Made by a program: the position numbers and the translations under genes. From contig CANQRE010000003.1 in assembly GCA_947626175.1 (NCBI GenBank), positions 1-36,479 of the forward strand: 36,479 nt of DNA, read 5' to 3'. Positions 1 through 8,537 of this stretch are shown here, piece by piece (positions within the stretch are counted from its first letter, which is position 1; each line of letters opens with the position of its first letter). The notes under the pieces are model-generated. The model did no database searches and was not told where the DNA came from. It saw only the letters and a program-made list of their open reading frames with translations. Origin of the DNA: an uncultured Clostridia bacterium (GTDB taxonomy: Bacteria; Bacillota; Clostridia; Christensenellales; UBA1242).

Positions 1-311
1 ATCCGTCAGGTCAGCCAGATGTTTCGGCAAATGGAAGCAATTTTATCACCCTTTCCGCGGGCGGATATCTTGTTAGATATTACACCTATATCACCAACAA
101 TTCCGACACAGTTCCGCAAATCGACCTTAGCGCCAACGGCATGTTTTTGCCTTTTTCCACTCGCTATGGCTTTGCGCGAACAAACATGGCAATAATGGGT
201 GAATATGTTTTTCGTTTAACAAACACAGGCCGCCTTCAAATAACTCACACACCAAGCAGCGACATAACCTATTCCAACACCTATGTCGTTGTTCAAAAGT
301 TGTCAAATTAA
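1..311 (+). CDS. C-terminal fragment of a collagen-like/BclA-type protein with a TNF/C1q-like jelly-roll domain (5' truncated by window edge)
   Basis: Frame 3 is open from the window start to TAA at 309-311: PSGQPDVSANGSNFITLSAGGYLVRYYTYITNNSDTVPQIDLSANGMFLPFSTRYGFARTNMAIMGEYVFRL...YVVVQKLSN*. The 'ITLSAGGYLVRYY' pattern resembles BclA-like C-terminal domains. Absent from the ORF track because no start lies inside the window. Confidence 0.6.
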   Translation, partial: PSGQPDVSANGSNFITLSAGGYLVRYYTYITNNSDTVPQIDLSANGMFLPFSTRYGFARTNMAIMGEYVFRLTNTGRLQITHTPSSDITYSNTYVVVQKLSN

Positions 312-503
312 GGGAAGAGATTGCTCGCTGTCTTTGTCAGCGCTTTTTTCATCTGGCGGAGTTTTTTCTTGGCATAAAGTTTGCGTGCGGTATGCAATAT
401 ACTCGGGGCTTTGAAACTCGCCAAGCGCGGAAAAAACATTGCTTGCAAAGTCTGAAAAAGCCTTGCATATTTTGGGTTTGTTTTCAACAGATTTATGTTT
501 CAT
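303..503 (-). CDS. Small hypothetical protein, 66 aa (MKHKSVENKPKICKAFSDFASNVFSALGEFQSPEYIAYRTQ...), divergent from ligD
   Basis: Internal ATG of the 303..632 minus ORF, preceded on the minus strand by TTGGAGAAAAAAAATG (good SD and spacing). Confidence 0.5.
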   Translation of the reverse strand: MKHKSVENKPKICKAFSDFASNVFSALGEFQSPEYIAYRTQTLCQEKTPPDEKSADKDSEQSLPLI

Positions 504-549
504 TTTTTTTCTCCAATTTTTGGTTTGCAATAGAATAATAATATGAAAG

Positions 550-2946
550 ATGTCAACCATTTGCCATATGGAAAGCTTGAAATCATACAACAAAAAACGT
601 AACTTTGAAAAAACCAACGAACCAAAGGGCAAAGTGGAAAAATCTTCAAAGCATATTTTTTGCGTTCAATATCATTTGGCAAGGGCAAAACATTATGACT
701 TTCGGCTTGAACACAACGGTGTTATGATCAGTTTTGCAGTGCCAAAAGGTCCGTCTCTCAATCCCAAGGACAAACGCCTTGCCGTGAAAGTTGAGGACCA
801 TCCAGTAAGTTATGCTTCATTTGAAGGAACAATTCCAAAAGGTGAATATGGTGGCGGAACGGTTATGCTTTGGGATGAAGGCACTTGGGCGGCTTTGGAA
901 GATGAAGATCAAGGTCTAAAAAACGGGTCGCTCAAGTTTGAGCTCTTTGGCAAAAAACTAAAGGGAAAATGGGCGCTTGTAAGACTTAAAAAAGACAATG
1001 AAAAAGAAAATTGGCTTTTGATAAAAGAAAATGATGAGTTTGCAAGCCAAACAAAAAACGTGACAAAAAACAACATTTCCGTGAAAACAAACAGAACAAT
1101 ATCTCAAATTGAAAGTGGCAAAACGTTACAAAAACAAAAAAATCCTTTCGGCTATGTTTCGCCAATGCTTGCCAAACTTGAAACAACTGTTCCAAAAGGC
1201 AACGATTATGCTTTTGAAGTCAAATATGATGGCTACAGGGTTATCGGTGTTGTTGAAAATGGTGTGGCCAAACTTTTTTCGCGAAATGGACAAGATTATT
1301 CGCAAAAGTTTGAAATCATAACTCAAAAATTGCAAACTTTTTTTGCTGACAAATCACTGGTTGTTGACGGTGAACTGATTGCCCCAGACATTGAAGGTAA
1401 AAGTGATTTTGGCGCGCTGCAGGCATATTTAAAAAACCCTGAAGGCAAAACTCTTGTTTATATGGTTTTTGATATTTTGGCGTTAGATGGCAAAGATTTG
1501 CGTCAAAAACCTCTTTTAGAACGCAAAAAAGTGTTAAAAAACCTTTTAAAAGGCTCTCCAGCCGAAATTCAACTTTCAAAACATGTTATAGGTCACGGCG
1601 AAGAAAGTTTTTTGCTTGCCCAAAAATTGGGACTGGAAGGAATTGTTGGAAAAAAGTTTGATTCTCTTTATTCATCATCGCGAAATGGCGATTGGATAAA
1701 GATCAAGTGCTATCATCGTCAGGAGTTTGTTGTTGGCGGATATGAAAAGTCGGACAAAAAGCAAGGCGGGATTGGCGCGCTTTTGGTGGGTTATTATTTG
1801 GATAAGGACCTTGTTTTTGTCGGCAAGGTGGGAACTGGGATTGATGAAGATGAAGCGCAAAGCTTAAAAAAGAAGTTCAAAAACATTGTCATAAACAAAT
1901 CTCCATTCAAAAATCCGCACAAAAATAGTGACAATTTGGTTCATTTAAAACCTTTGCTTGTGGTTGAGGTTCAATATGCGCAGCTAACAAGTGATGGTCT
2001 TCTTCGCCAAGCAAGTTACAAGGGCATTAGGGACGACAAAACTGCAAGCGAAGTTGTGCTTGAACAGGCTGAGAAAAGTGTTGGCCGAGTCAAAATAACA
2101 AGCCCGGAAAGAAAAGTGTTTGCCGAAGACGACATTTCAAAATTGGACGTTGCAAAATATTATTTGCTCGTTGCGGATGAAATGTTAAAATATTGCTCTA
2201 ACAGACTTTTGTCAGTTGTAAGATGTCATGACAATATCGAAAGCGAAAAGTTTTTCAAAAAGCATCCACAAAAGGGAGCAAAATGTGTTAAAACAAAAAA
2301 AATAATTGGCTCAGATGGTGAAAAAGATGATTATTTTTATGTTGACTCAAAGGAAGGGATTTTGAGTGAAGTTCAGTCGGGAACAGTTGAGTTTCACGCT
2401 TGGGCAAGCAAAGTTAAAACGCTTGACAAGCCTGACATGATGGTGTTTGACCTTGACCCAGATGAAAATGTCAAATTGGAGCAACTAAGGCGCGGCGCGC
2501 TTGACTTAAGAAATGTGCTTTCGCAGCTTAATTTAAAAAGTTTCATCAAAACAAGCGGCGGAAAGGGTTATCACATTGTTGTTCCTTTTCAGCCTTCGGC
2601 AAACTGGCAAGTTTTTCATGATTTTGCAAAAAATGTTGCTTTGCTCATGGAAGAAAAATGGCCTGATCGCTACACGTCAAACATTCGCAAGGATTCTCGC
2701 AAGGGCAAAATTTTTATTGATTATGTAAGAAATGCAAGGGGTGCAACATCCGTGTGTCCATATTCTCTTAGAGCCAGAAAAGGAGCAAGCGTTTCATGCC
2801 CGATAAGGTGGAGTGAACTTGGCAGCGTTGAGCCTTCTTCAATCACAATGAAGGATGCGCTAAAGCGTTTAAAAAAGCCTTCTCCATGGGCTGAGCTTTT
2901 TTTGGTAAAGCAAAAACTTGGCAAGATCAAGCCTCCAAAAACATAA
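550..2946 (+). CDS. ligD: Multidomain ATP-dependent DNA ligase LigD (phosphoesterase - ligase - polymerase order); start may be 568
   Basis: PE domain (HYDFRLEHNGVMISFAVPKGP, HPVSYASFEGTIPKGEYGGG), ligase KxDG motif (FEVKYDGYRV), Pol domain (MMVFDLDPDE, TSGGKGYHIVVPF). Confidence 0.93.
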   Translation: MSTICHMESLKSYNKKRNFEKTNEPKGKVEKSSKHIFCVQYHLARAKHYDFRLEHNGVMISFAVPKGPSLNPKDKRLAVKVEDHPVSYASFEGTIPKGEYGGGTVMLWDEGTWAALEDEDQGLKNGSLKFELFGKKLKGKWALVRLKKDNEKENWLLIKENDEFASQTKNVTKNNISVKTNRTISQIESGKTLQKQKNPFGYVSPMLAKLETTVPKGNDYAFEVKYDGYRVIGVVENGVAKLFSRNGQDYSQKFEIITQKLQTFFADKSLVVDGELIAPDIEGKSDFGALQAYLKNPEGKTLVYMVFDILALDGKDLRQKPLLERKKVLKNLLKGSPAEIQLSKHVIGHGEESFLLAQKLGLEGIVGKKFDSLYSSSRNGDWIKIKCYHRQEFVVGGYEKSDKKQGGIGALLVGYYLDKDLVFVGKVGTGIDEDEAQSLKKKFKNIVINKSPFKNPHKNSDNLVHLKPLLVVEVQYAQLTSDGLLRQASYKGIRDDKTASEVVLEQAEKSVGRVKITSPERKVFAEDDISKLDVAKYYLLVADEMLKYCSNRLLSVVRCHDNIESEKFFKKHPQKGAKCVKTKKIIGSDGEKDDYFYVDSKEGILSEVQSGTVEFHAWASKVKTLDKPDMMVFDLDPDENVKLEQLRRGALDLRNVLSQLNLKSFIKTSGGKGYHIVVPFQPSANWQVFHDFAKNVALLMEEKWPDRYTSNIRKDSRKGKIFIDYVRNARGATSVCPYSLRARKGASVSCPIRWSELGSVEPSSITMKDALKRLKKPSPWAELFLVKQKLGKIKPPKT

Positions 2947-3029
2947 AATTTTTTCAAGAGATAAAATTGTTTTGTTGCAAACAAAATCTGTGATATATTT
3001 AAATAGACCACAAAAAAAACGGAGAAGTT

Positions 3030-5441
3030 ATGGACGAAAAAATATCACAGTTATTGCAAATGCTTGCAAATGAGCCGCAAACAAGCAAACAGCAAATTTG
3101 CAAAACGCTTTTGGGCGAAAACGCCAATGAATTTATTGACAATTTAACAATAGAAAACAGTTACACTCCGCTTGTTAATTTAAGCTCAATTGCCGAAAGC
3201 AAAGGTTTTGCGTTTCGAATTCCATCAAATCAAAGGGGATATGTTTGGAACACAAAATTTGAGCAAATGTTTGAAAAAGAGCAGTTGCAAAACATAGATG
3301 AGGACTCGGCAAAATATAACAAAGCGGTTGACGATTTGTTTGAAAACAACACTGATGTCAAAAAAATGAAGCAAAATCCAAATGAGCAATTGGATGATTT
3401 TTGGGACGATTTAAAACGCATAAGTGAACGCGACACAACTGAATATTACATGGGCATGATGTCGCTTCAGCCGATGTCGAATTTTGATGCCAAAAATGAA
3501 AGCCTTGATGGCAAAAAAGCGTTTTATGTTATTGATGGTCAGCAACGATTGACCACATGTGCAATCTTGTTAAAGCTTTTAAATGGCGAAAACGAATATG
3601 ACAAACTTGATTTAAATTACACCTCAAAGGCAACATCTTACACCAAAATTGTTTCCAGCATTTTGCAAGATGAAATGGCAGCCGTAGATGAAGACAGCCT
3701 GTATTATCAAAGGCTGACTCTTGCCAAAAAGTTTTTAAAGTGGAAACTAAGAATTGAAGGCATTTTGCAAGATGAAAAAAAAATTGAAAAACTTAAAAAC
3801 ACTTTGACAAACGTTGTCAAATTCAACATTTTGTTCAGCACCGAAGAAAAAGGCTCACTTGTTTTTGAAACGCTCAACAATCGTGGAAAATCGCTCACGC
3901 AGCTTGAAATATTAAAAAATCGCGTATATGCAATGCTTGACAAAATTGATTATCGCCAAAGCGGTGAGCAAAACATTGACGAAAATGAAATTTTGAACAG
4001 AAAAACAAGCTTAAGCATAAAATTGCTTAACTGTTGGACAACGATTTTTGACAATCTTGGCAAGGCGTCACTGATCACCGATCAAAACGCCACTGAGCTA
4101 AAGGATGAAGAATTTTTGCAAGCCTATTGGATTGTTGAAACTGGAAAGGTGTTTGAAAAAACGCGTGAAAAGGTGATAGCGGACTTGCTTGAGCATATAA
4201 ATTTGGATGCTCAAAACATTGAAACTGGCAAAATTTTTACAAAGAGCGAAGTTGAAAAGTTTATGAGTTCGCTTGAAGATTTTTCAAAAGGCTGGCGAGA
4301 ATTTTTCAATCCAACAAAAAACACGCTTAACGCAAACTTGATTTCAAAAATATGCCGAATCACAAATGATGTTCATCTTCGAGCAAGCATAATTGCAATC
4401 ATGCGAAGCAAAATTGGCCAAAGCAAAAATGAAGCCGAAAACATGGGAAAAGTGTTTGGATTTATAGAAAAATGGCTGTTTTTCATTTTGTTTATATATC
4501 AGCCAACAAAAAAAGCAGATTTCAGCTTTTTGATTGAAAAAGTTCATTCTCTTCACATTTTGGGCGAACAAGAAAGCAAAACAGGCTTTAAACAAAGCTA
4601 TAATGTCATTCGCGAACTTTTGAACTTGATTGTTGAAAACAAAGGTGATGACAACGGCAAAAAGGACAAATCGCTCAAAAACATATTGTGCTGGCAAACA
4701 ATTTGTGATTGGATTGACGAGTGCTATGAAAATTACAGCGGATTTTATGATTGGAGCGGAATCAGATATTTTGTGTATGAACAAAATCTTGATGCTTTGG
4801 GGGATGATCAAAATCTCAAAATTTATCCATGGAAAAAAATCCGTGAAAGCATAGAGCATATTTATCCGCAAAATCCTCGAAGAAAAAATTGCAAAGATGA
4901 AGAAAATGCTCTTTATTGGGAAAAGGGATTCACAACTGGAAAAGTTCCTTCAACTGATTGTTTCCCAAAGGAGCTATGGTCGCATGAGCTTAATTTGCAA
5001 AAAATGAAAAACTCACTTGGAAATTTGATGGCGTTGTCGCAAAAAGCAAACAGGGGCGGAAGCAATTACAAATATCCTGTCAAGAAAAAAACAATATACA
5101 TAGAAAAAGGCTCAAATATTTCGTTGAAAGTTGGATCAAAATATGATCACTGGCATTTATATTACTTGGTTGAGCGCAACAAGGATGTTTTTGAGTGGCT
5201 GATCGCAAGATGGACAAACATTGACTTAAGCATAACAAAAAATGGAGCGGATGAAGCACTTGATCAGCCAATTGAATACAATTTGGCATTGCAAGATGAC
5301 GCCGCACAAAAAACAAAAGCGCTGAGCAAGATGACGGATTTCTTGTCAGATGAAAATTTGCAAAAACGCGAAAAACTTATTTCAAAACTTGCAGGAACAA
5401 AAGCACTCAAGGATAAACTAGAAAAACTTATTTCAAAATAG
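3030..5441 (+). CDS. DUF262 + DUF1524 (GmrSD-like) protein, putative type IV restriction/nuclease, 803 aa
   Basis: DUF262 motifs FRIPSNQRGYVW and FYVIDGQQRLTTCAILL; C-terminal DUF1524 motifs ESIEHIYPQNP and NSLGNLMALSQKANRGGSNYKYPVKKK; ACGGAGAAGTT SD upstream. Confidence 0.85.
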   Translation: MDEKISQLLQMLANEPQTSKQQICKTLLGENANEFIDNLTIENSYTPLVNLSSIAESKGFAFRIPSNQRGYVWNTKFEQMFEKEQLQNIDEDSAKYNKAVDDLFENNTDVKKMKQNPNEQLDDFWDDLKRISERDTTEYYMGMMSLQPMSNFDAKNESLDGKKAFYVIDGQQRLTTCAILLKLLNGENEYDKLDLNYTSKATSYTKIVSSILQDEMAAVDEDSLYYQRLTLAKKFLKWKLRIEGILQDEKKIEKLKNTLTNVVKFNILFSTEEKGSLVFETLNNRGKSLTQLEILKNRVYAMLDKIDYRQSGEQNIDENEILNRKTSLSIKLLNCWTTIFDNLGKASLITDQNATELKDEEFLQAYWIVETGKVFEKTREKVIADLLEHINLDAQNIETGKIFTKSEVEKFMSSLEDFSKGWREFFNPTKNTLNANLISKICRITNDVHLRASIIAIMRSKIGQSKNEAENMGKVFGFIEKWLFFILFIYQPTKKADFSFLIEKVHSLHILGEQESKTGFKQSYNVIRELLNLIVENKGDDNGKKDKSLKNILCWQTICDWIDECYENYSGFYDWSGIRYFVYEQNLDALGDDQNLKIYPWKKIRESIEHIYPQNPRRKNCKDEENALYWEKGFTTGKVPSTDCFPKELWSHELNLQKMKNSLGNLMALSQKANRGGSNYKYPVKKKTIYIEKGSNISLKVGSKYDHWHLYYLVERNKDVFEWLIARWTNIDLSITKNGADEALDQPIEYNLALQDDAAQKTKALSKMTDFLSDENLQKREKLISKLAGTKALKDKLEKLISK

Positions 5442-5450
5442 GCAAAAGAT

Positions 5451-6722
5451 ATGGAAATTGTGGATTATGACATTGTTGGCAGGGGTGTTGCAAAAAAGGA
5501 CGGAAAGGTTTATTTTGTCAAAAATGCACTTCTGGGCGAAGATGTTGACATAAAAATTGAAAGCGAAGGGAAAAATTTTTGTAACGCGGTTGCCACAAAA
5601 ATAAATATTCCAAGCGCTCAAAGGCAAAAGCCAGAGTGCAAATATTATGGCGTTTGTGGTGGCTGTCAGCTGCAACATTTTTCTGTCAAAGAGCAGCTAT
5701 TGTTCAAAAAGCAGCTTGTTCAAAACACCTTGAAAAAAGTTGGATCGTTGCAGTGCAAAGTTGAAGATGTTGTCGCTTCAAACAAGCAATATTTTTATCG
5801 CAACAAATGTGCTTTTGCTTCTCAAACGCAAAACAAACGCACTCTTTTTGGAATGTATAAGCCCAAAACAAAGGACTTTGTTGAAATCAAAAAATGTTTG
5901 CTTGCAAGCGAAGGAATCAACAATGTTTTGTCGCTTTCTGCAAAGTTTTTTGCCACACATTGTGAGCCAAATTTAAAAGAGCTTGTCATAAGGCAAGTGG
6001 GCGACAGTTTTTTGATAATCCTTGCTCAAAAAGGCAAGTTGACAAGCCTTGATGAGTTTCAAAAATATCTCAGCCAACATGGCATAAGATATGGGCTTTT
6101 TTCAAATCATAATTTGTCGGATGATGAAATTTTGTCCAGCAACAACATTTATGTTGCAGGAGAAAAATGGCTCTTGTTAAATGAATTTTCCACAGAGCAA
6201 AAACTTTTTGCCGGATCTTTTTTGCAGGTTAATTCGTATGTGAAAAATTTGTTGTATCAACAGGTTTTGCAGTTAACAAATTCAAATGAACAAATTGTTG
6301 ATGCTTATTGCGGAATTGGGCAGATGACCTATTTATTGTCGCAAAAAGCAGAAAAGGTGATTGGGATTGAAAGCGTTAGCTCTGCAATTTCTTCTGCAAA
6401 TGAGCTTAAGGAAAAAACAAATTCAAAAAATCTTGAGTTTGTGCTAGGGGATGTCAAACAAAAACTTTCGTCTGCCTTAAAAGGTTTAAAAAATCCCGTT
6501 GTGGTCTTGGATCCGCCGCGCAAAGGTTGCGAAAGGCAGGTGTTAGAAATTTTGGGAAAATCAAGAGTCAAAAAGATAATATATGTTTCGTGCAGTCCAA
6601 TTTCGCTTAGCAGGGATTTGGCATATTTAAGCGGCTATGGCTTCAAGATAACACTGGCTCAGCCTTTCGACATGTTTCCAAACACGGCAAATGTTGAAAC
6701 AGTTGTTCAAATAACAAGATAA
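5451..6722 (+). CDS. rlmD: 23S rRNA (uracil-5-)-methyltransferase, RlmD/RumA (RlmCD-like) family
   Basis: N-terminal TRAM-like region, [4Fe-4S] motif CKYYGVCGGCQ, SAM motif VDAYCGIGQMTYLL, DPPRKGCE and catalytic IIYVSCSP. Confidence 0.9.
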   Translation: MEIVDYDIVGRGVAKKDGKVYFVKNALLGEDVDIKIESEGKNFCNAVATKINIPSAQRQKPECKYYGVCGGCQLQHFSVKEQLLFKKQLVQNTLKKVGSLQCKVEDVVASNKQYFYRNKCAFASQTQNKRTLFGMYKPKTKDFVEIKKCLLASEGINNVLSLSAKFFATHCEPNLKELVIRQVGDSFLIILAQKGKLTSLDEFQKYLSQHGIRYGLFSNHNLSDDEILSSNNIYVAGEKWLLLNEFSTEQKLFAGSFLQVNSYVKNLLYQQVLQLTNSNEQIVDAYCGIGQMTYLLSQKAEKVIGIESVSSAISSANELKEKTNSKNLEFVLGDVKQKLSSALKGLKNPVVVLDPPRKGCERQVLEILGKSRVKKIIYVSCSPISLSRDLAYLSGYGFKITLAQPFDMFPNTANVETVVQITR

Positions 6723-6731
6723 GGAGAAGTT

Positions 6732-7403
6732 ATGACATTGAGCAAAATCAAATGTGTGATTTTTGATGTTGACGGCACAATTTTTGATAGTGAAACAATT
6801 TGGGAACAAACTTGCAAGCAGCTTTGCAAAAAATTTAACACAACCCTTAGTGATGAAGCGCGCCTTCAAATGAGCGGCAGAAACGCCAAGGAAATCATTG
6901 CTTTCATTCACAAGCAATGCCCAGATATTGATGCTGCTGCTTTTAGGGAGCAGTGGGAAGAAATGGTTTTCAAATATAATGAGCAGCACGGGATGAAATT
7001 TAAAAAAGGCTTTTTAAACTTGATGAAGTATCTTCAAAAAACATCTTTGCGTGTGGCAATCGCCACGGGCAGCAGAAAAAGCGATGTTGTCAGCCGATTT
7101 AAAAAACATAATATTGATGCCGAAAAAATGTTTGAACAAATCATCACCACAAGTCAGGTCAAAAAAGGAAAGCCAAGCCCGCAAGTATACAAACTTGTGC
7201 TTAAAAGATTAAATTTAAAAGCAAAAAATTGCATTGTTATTGAGGACAGCCCAAATGGAACAAAGTCGGCAGTCAAGGCAGGCATTCCAACAATTTTGAT
7301 TCCAGATGTGTTTAAGCCTGACAAGTTTGCTCTCAAACACGCAATTACAATCTTAAAAGATATGGATGAAGCCAAAACATTTTTAAAATCCATGGGGATA
7401 TAA
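6732..7403 (+). CDS. HAD-superfamily hydrolase (beta-phosphoglucomutase-like)
   Basis: FDVDGTIFDSE motif I, IATGSRKS motif II, KGKPSPQVY motif III, IEDSPNGTKSA motif IV; AGGAGAAGTTATG SD. Confidence 0.9.
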   Translation: MTLSKIKCVIFDVDGTIFDSETIWEQTCKQLCKKFNTTLSDEARLQMSGRNAKEIIAFIHKQCPDIDAAAFREQWEEMVFKYNEQHGMKFKKGFLNLMKYLQKTSLRVAIATGSRKSDVVSRFKKHNIDAEKMFEQIITTSQVKKGKPSPQVYKLVLKRLNLKAKNCIVIEDSPNGTKSAVKAGIPTILIPDVFKPDKFALKHAITILKDMDEAKTFLKSMGI

Positions 7404-7430
7404 AAACACAAAAATAAATACAAAAACACA

Positions 7431-7468
7431 AAAAATCGCAAAAAAATGAGGTTTTTTGCGGTTTTTTT
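7431..7468 (+). terminator. Rho-independent terminator after the HAD gene
   Basis: CGCAAAAAA-tgagg-TTTTTTGCG hairpin flanked by A-tract and followed by GTTTTTTT. Confidence 0.75.
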
Positions 7469-7562
7469 AACAAAAATCGTCAAAATTTGTTTAAAAAAGC
7501 CGTTTTGCAAATCAAAACAAGTTTCAAATTTTGTTGCTTAAAATGTTTGCAAACAATTTTGC

Positions 7563-7591
7563 TTGAAATTTTTTAAATTATGGTTTATACT
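7563..7591 (+). promoter_or_regulatory. Sigma-70/A type promoter for tRNA-Arg
   Basis: TTGAAA (7563-7568), 17-nt spacer, TATACT (7586-7591), ~13 nt before the mature tRNA 5' end. Confidence 0.7.
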
Positions 7592-7603
7592 CTTTTTAAC
7601 AAT

Positions 7604-7679
7604 GACCTCGTAGTAAAATCGGATATTACGGAGCCCTCCTAAGGCTTTGTTTCGGGTTCGAGTCCCGGCGGGGTCACCA
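7604..7679 (+). tRNA. tRNA-Arg (anticodon CCU), CCA encoded
   Basis: Folded by eye: acceptor GACCTCG/CGGGGTC, D-stem GTAA/TTAC, anticodon stem GAGCC/GGCTT with loop CTCCTAA, T-arm TCGGG-TTCGAGT-CCCGG, 3' ACCA. Confidence 0.93.
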
Positions 7680-7792
7680 ACAAAAAAAGCGTCATCCTGA
7701 CGCTTATTTTTTTGCTATTCGAAAAAACGGAAGTGTTTATGAATAAAATCAAGCCGGGGCTCGAACACACACAAGGGCTCCCAAAAATATTT
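7661..7792 (+). repeat. Direct repeat copy 1 (132 bp): tRNA 3' end + terminator + flank
   Basis: AGTCCCGGCGGGGTCACCAACAAAAAAAGCGTCATCC... recurs at +213 bp with about 6 mismatches over 132 bp. Confidence 0.9.
7687..7713 (+). terminator. Rho-independent terminator downstream of tRNA-Arg
   Basis: AAGCGTCA-TCC-TGACGCTT perfect stem followed by ATTTTTTT. Confidence 0.8.
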
Positions 7793-7873
7793 TTATTTTT
7801 GGGAAGAGGAGCAAACGAGTGAAGCTTTAGGGTTGCGACAAGCAACCCGCCATTCAAGCGAGATTTGCGACGA

Positions 7874-8005
7874 AGTCCCGGCGGGGTCACCAACAAAAAA
7901 AGCGTCATCCTGACGCTTATTTTTTTGCTATATGAAAAAACAGAAGTGTTTATGAATAAAACCAAGCCGGGGCTCGAACATACACAAGGACTCCCAAAAA
8001 TATTT
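7874..8005 (+). repeat. Direct repeat copy 2 (132 bp), including the last 19 nt of the tRNA without the tRNA body
   Basis: AGTCCCGGCGGGGTCACCAACAAAAAAAGCGTCATCCTGACGCTT... matches copy 1. Confidence 0.9.
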
Positions 8006-8021
8006 GTAAAAAACATTTGAC

Positions 8022-8357
8022 TTAAGGCCAAGGTTTTTTGTTTTCAAAGCGTTCAATGTATTGTTGTTTTGAAAGGATTGGCAAATCATATTGTTTGTAT
8101 AGCCTTTCAACTTCATATTGCAAAGCATAATTTGCGGTCACATGGCACCAGTCATATAGCCAAACAATTGGAATTCTTGCAAGCTCAAAAGCAGTTAAAC
8201 ATTTTATGTCTTTCCATGAAACACTTTCCATCCTGTCAAACCACATCTTGTCACAAACAAGCCTCTTGATCAGCTCATTTCTGTCTTCCGGAACAAAGGA
8301 AGGGTCCTTTTTGTAATACTGCACAAATTCTTCCACCGAAGGGATATTCTCTTTCAT
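8022..8357 (-). CDS. Hypothetical protein, 111 aa
   Basis: Minus-strand ORF MKENIPSVEEFVQYYKKDPSFVPEDRNELIKRLVCDKMW... with AAAGGTGGTGAAATG SD; coding-like composition. Confidence 0.7.
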   Translation of the reverse strand: MKENIPSVEEFVQYYKKDPSFVPEDRNELIKRLVCDKMWFDRMESVSWKDIKCLTAFELARIPIVWLYDWCHVTANYALQYEVERLYKQYDLPILSKQQYIERFENKKPWP

Positions 8358-8483
8358 TTCACCACCTTTAAAAAATTATATCACTTGTTTTTTGCCAAAT
8401 CAAACAAATTTCATTTCAGAACAAAAGTTTTTTGAGGCACTCAAAAAAATATTAAAATTTTTGCATAAATATACAAAATTTGT

Positions 8484-8512
8484 TTGCTTTATTCAAACCC
8501 TTGTGATATAAT
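8484..8512 (+). promoter_or_regulatory. Sigma-70/A promoter upstream of hypothetical CDS
   Basis: TTGCTT - 17 nt - TATAAT. Confidence 0.65.
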
Positions 8513-8537
8513 ATTCGCATGCACACTGGAGGAAAAA

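Noticed and set aside
4344-4871. 175-aa minus-strand ORF
   Set aside because: Antisense to the DUF262/DUF1524 gene; Phe/Cys/His-rich antisense artefact.
7661-8005. Second tRNA gene or CRISPR-like array
   Set aside because: Copy 2 has only the tRNA 3' tail, no D/anticodon arms; just two long copies, not short repeats with spacers.
7639-8031. 130-aa minus-strand ORF containing two copies of NIFGSPCVCSSPGL...VRMTLFLLVTPPG
   Set aside because: It is the antisense reading of the tRNA 3' end and the 132-bp direct repeat; the 'protein repeat' is a by-product of the DNA repeat.
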